Assembly: GCA_021613375.1 (NCBI GenBank)
Contig: CM038704.1
Coordinates: 851,288-915,287, forward strand
DNA: 64,000 bases
Reading direction: 5' to 3'
Source: Megaleporinus macrocephalus
Lineage: Eukaryota; Chordata; Actinopteri; Characiformes; Anostomidae
Part shown: positions 63,743-64,000 of the stretch, one piece after another
How the letters are laid out: each line of letters starts with the position of its first letter
Position numbering within the stretch: position 1 is the stretch's first letter
The notes under the pieces: model-generated
Seen by the model: only the letters and a program-made list of their open reading frames with translations
Databases searched by the model: none
Told to the model about the DNA's origin: nothing
Position numbers and translations under genes: made by a program

Positions 63743-64000
63743 ACTAACCACTACACCACCATACTAACCACTACACCACCATACTGACCACTACACCACC
63801 GTACTAACCACTACACCACCGTACTAACCACTACACCACCGTACTGACCACTACACCACCGTATTAATGACTACACCACCATACTGACCACTACACCACC
63901 GCACTAACCACTACACCATCATACTAACCACTACACCACCGTACTAACCGCTACACCACCATACTAACCACTACACCACCGTACTAACCACTACACCACC
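63743..64000. repeat. 20-bp minisatellite running off the window
   Basis: About 13 units of CTAACCACTACACCACCGTA with CATA/GTA and TAA/TGA variants. It begins directly at the end of the 51-bp array and continues past the right edge. Confidence 0.95.

Overview
The window is vertebrate nuclear DNA, almost certainly from a teleost fish. It has spliced genes with GT-AG introns, fish-type Tc1/mariner and hAT elements, LINE/SINE tails of the AAGCGCTATATAA-(TTA)n kind, and very many simple and tandem repeats. A foldback element present in five copies resembles one I associate with otophysan fishes (characins, catfishes, knifefishes). That placement is inference from memory.

Two protein-coding genes can be reconstructed exon by exon, both on the minus strand. 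rbm6 (RNA-binding protein 6, a splicing regulator) runs from a promoter near 30.8 kb to a poly(A) signal near 5.63 kb. Its 22 coding exons join in frame into 1,311 codons: start-proximal arginine/aspartate-rich repeats, RRM1, RRM2, OCRE, a C2H2 zinc finger and a short G-patch-like tail. camkv (CaM-kinase-like vesicle-associated pseudokinase) runs from its start codon at 53,679 to its stop at 37,985. Its 10 coding exons join in frame into 398 codons. The two lie in tandem with camkv upstream. In human the two genes are near neighbours on 3p21.31 but, as I recall, on opposite strands with several genes between them.

Everything else is repeat-rich non-coding DNA. 1-5.6 kb lies downstream of rbm6 and holds transposon and LINE-tail fragments. 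30.8-37.7 kb, between the genes, holds a foldback MITE, a hAT MITE, a TA-flanked MITE and a decayed Tc1 transposon. 53.7-64 kb, upstream of camkv, holds a 2.2-kb array, a 3.7-kb AT-rich array with a higher-order repeat, and a 20-bp array that runs off the window.

The most striking property is the density of minisatellites: about a dozen unrelated arrays fill roughly a quarter of the window, and most camkv introns carry their own. Several have an unexpanded or differently expanded relative elsewhere in the window, inside a dispersed repeat. This suggests that transposon copies repeatedly seeded the arrays. Most long open frames in the window (up to 921 codons) are read-through of these arrays and are not genes.
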